This document shows, piece after piece, positions 6,845 through 8,114 of a stretch of DNA of 8,114 nt (position 1 is the stretch's first letter; each line of letters opens with the position of its first letter). A program made the translations under genes and the position numbers. The DNA lies in contig CALBTA010000335.1 of the NCBI GenBank assembly GCA_937967755.1, forward strand, positions 1-8,114. Direction: 5' to 3'. This stretch comes from an uncultured Planctomycetaceae bacterium (GTDB lineage Bacteria; Planctomycetota; Planctomycetia; Pirellulales; Pirellulaceae). The notes under the pieces are model-generated. The model did not search any database, had not been told where the DNA came from, and worked only from the letters and a program-made list of their open reading frames with translations.

Positions 6845-8064
6845 GATCGATCGCTCACAATGCCTTCACGGTTGCCGCCTTCGCGCTGACGGCAGCCAGC
6901 GCTTTCGCTCAAGCAGCCGAGCCTTGGCAGCGCCACGCGGTCGACGATTCCTCACGCGGTGCCGACGGCGTTCGGCTGGCCGACTTCAACGGCGACGGCC
7001 GGATGGATATCGCCACTGGGTGGGAAGAAGGGGGCGTGGTACGGATGTACCTTCACCCGGGAAAACAACGCGTCAAGCAGCCTTGGCCGCGCGTGACGGT
7101 CGGCGAAGTTCGCAGCGCCGAAGACGCCGTGCCGGTTGATCTCGATGGCGACAGTGCCATCGACATCGTCAGTTCTTGCGAAGGCCGAACGCGAACCGTT
7201 TACGTCCATTGGGCACCGAAAGATAAGGCAAAACAGCTTGACAGCGCTGCGTGGAAGACCGAGGCCATTCCGGCATCCAGCGGCAGGCACCTCTGGATGT
7301 TCGCCGTGCCGCTGCAAATCGATGGGAAGCATGGAATCGATTTGGTCGTCGGCACCAAGGGTGGCGAAGGGGGCGTCGGTTGTTTCTTCACGCCGGAAAA
7401 CCCCCGAGACCTGGGTGGTTGGAGATTCGAGTTGATTCACCGCATGGGCTGGATCATGTCGCTACAAGCTCAAGACATCAGCGGCAATGGCCACGCTGAT
7501 ATTCTCATCAGCAACCGGCACGGGCCGAACCGCGGTGTGCACTGGATCGAAAACATCGGAAGTTCCGCTGACGAAGCGATTGAGTTCAAAGACTGGCCGC
7601 TGCGGCGCATCGACGCCGGCAACCGCGAAGTAATGTTCTTAGCCCGCGGCAACGTCAGCGGCGGCGCGCGGCCGGATGTTCTCACCGCGGTCAAAGGGCG
7701 CGGCCTGCACTTGCGTTCCAGCCCGAAAGATTTCCGCCAAACGCCGTGGCTTGCCGCAGAGATTGATCTTCCCGCCGATATCGGCACGGGCAAGGGGGTG
7801 GCGATTGGTGATGTCGATTTGGACGGAGCGGTGGATATCGTCTTTAGTTGCGAAAATGCCCACGGCCAGCGCAGCGGGGTGAGGTGGCTCTCGCTCGATG
7901 AAAAAACGAACCGGTGGCGCGACCACGAAATCAGCGGCCCCCAGGGTGTCAAGTTCGACCGGATCGAACTGCTCGACCTGGATGAAGACGGCGACCTCGA
8001 CGTGTTGACCTGCGAGGAGCGCGCCAACCTGGGTGTGATGTGGTACGAGAATCCCACGACGTAA
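6841..8064 (+). CDS. Secreted FG-GAP/VCBS-repeat seven-bladed beta-propeller protein
   Basis: 407 aa. The start at 6841 is chosen over the in-frame ATG at 6796 because it overlaps the sulfatase stop as ATGA, has GGAG 10 nt upstream, and places a proper signal peptide at the N-terminus (Arg2, hydrophobic 8-23, cleavage near AFA/AQA). The longer version would bury it behind 15 charged residues. The mature protein is seven repeats of 52-59 residues, each centred on a nine-residue Asp-rich loop typical of FG-GAP/VCBS calcium sites. The loops begin at residues 48 (DFNGDGRMD), 100 (DLDGDSAID), about 159 (degenerate), 212 (DISGNGHAD), 271 (degenerate, NVSGGARPD), 324 (DVDLDGAVD) and 379 (DLDEDGDLD). 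No catalytic motif is visible. Planctomycetes encode many such proteins, generally unstudied. Binding of glycan or protein, or a scaffold for the coupled sulfatase, is inference. Confidence 0.85.
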   Translation: MRSIAHNAFTVAAFALTAASAFAQAAEPWQRHAVDDSSRGADGVRLADFNGDGRMDIATGWEEGGVVRMYLHPGKQRVKQPWPRVTVGEVRSAEDAVPVDLDGDSAIDIVSSCEGRTRTVYVHWAPKDKAKQLDSAAWKTEAIPASSGRHLWMFAVPLQIDGKHGIDLVVGTKGGEGGVGCFFTPENPRDLGGWRFELIHRMGWIMSLQAQDISGNGHADILISNRHGPNRGVHWIENIGSSADEAIEFKDWPLRRIDAGNREVMFLARGNVSGGARPDVLTAVKGRGLHLRSSPKDFRQTPWLAAEIDLPADIGTGKGVAIGDVDLDGAVDIVFSCENAHGQRSGVRWLSLDEKTNRWRDHEISGPQGVKFDRIELLDLDEDGDLDVLTCEERANLGVMWYENPTT

Positions 8065-8067
8065 CCC

Positions 8068-8073
8068 GGAGGA
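8068..8073 (+). promoter_or_regulatory. Strong ribosome binding site for the gene starting at 8078
   Basis: GGAGGA, the best Shine-Dalgarno match in the window, ends 4 nt before the ATG at 8078 and begins 4 nt after the propeller gene stop. It is the main evidence that a further gene belongs to the operon. Confidence 0.6.
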
Positions 8074-8077
8074 AGCC

Positions 8078-8114
8078 ATGTTCAGCGCTCGCGGGGCGCT
8101 CGCCCTTGGTTGCG
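8078..8114 (+). CDS. 5' end of an unidentified gene, cut by the window edge
   Basis: Only 12 complete codons are visible, reading MFSARGALALGC. The start lies 13 bp after the propeller protein stop and has a strong GGAGGA site. An Arg followed by small and hydrophobic residues could be the beginning of a signal peptide, which would match the exported products of the two preceding genes, but this is too little to name a family. The stretch also contains GCGCTCGC twice (8085-8092 and 8096-8103) and a possible AGCGC/GCGCT hairpin, so an intergenic repeat cannot be fully excluded. Confidence 0.5.
   Translation, partial: MFSARGALALGC

Overview
The window looks like a chromosomal fragment from a planctomycete, most likely of the Pirellulaceae/Pirellulales type. 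The reasons are the DUF1587/1595/1592/1588/1585 haem-protein architecture of the first gene, the pairing of an exported type I sulfatase with an FG-GAP/VCBS propeller protein, and an exported SGNH (SASA-type) esterase. Other PVC bacteria (Verrucomicrobia, Lentisphaerae) share some of these families, so this is an inference from gene content and not a proven taxonomy. Base composition is moderately GC-rich and looks even across the window. I see no mobile element, RNA gene or CRISPR array.

Layout. Positions 1-93 are a short leader with a 12-bp perfect palindrome. 94-2580 (+) encodes a secreted planctomycete-type cytochrome with two CxxCH haem motifs. It is followed 47 bp later, and presumably co-transcribed, by 2628-3683 (+), an exported SGNH-fold carbohydrate O-acetylesterase-like protein. 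The next gene, 3690-5057, runs on the minus strand and encodes a cytoplasmic nucleotide-sugar 6-dehydrogenase of the UDP-GlcNAc (WbpA) type. It converges on the esterase gene with only 6 bp between the stop codons, and a small hairpin spans the junction. A 302-bp gap (5058-5359) separates the dehydrogenase from a divergently read operon and holds a good sigma70-like promoter candidate. That operon has a secreted FGly-type sulfatase (5360-6844), a secreted seven-bladed FG-GAP propeller protein (6841-8064, overlapping the sulfatase by 4 bp as ATGA), and the first 12 codons of another gene starting at 8078, cut by the window end.

How the genes may work together. Four of the five complete genes encode exported proteins. 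A sulfatase plus an acetylesterase-like enzyme fit removal of sulfate and acyl substituents from complex, probably marine or algal, polysaccharides. The propeller protein, translationally coupled to the sulfatase, could be a surface binding or scaffold partner. The dehydrogenase belongs to biosynthesis of the cell's own uronic-acid-containing surface glycans and is probably independent of the two flanking plus-strand units. The role of the DUF1592-type cytochrome is unknown. Its usual neighbour, a DUF1552 protein, is not adjacent downstream. All individual families are known. The less ordinary points are the gene pairings and the ATGA coupling of sulfatase to propeller protein.
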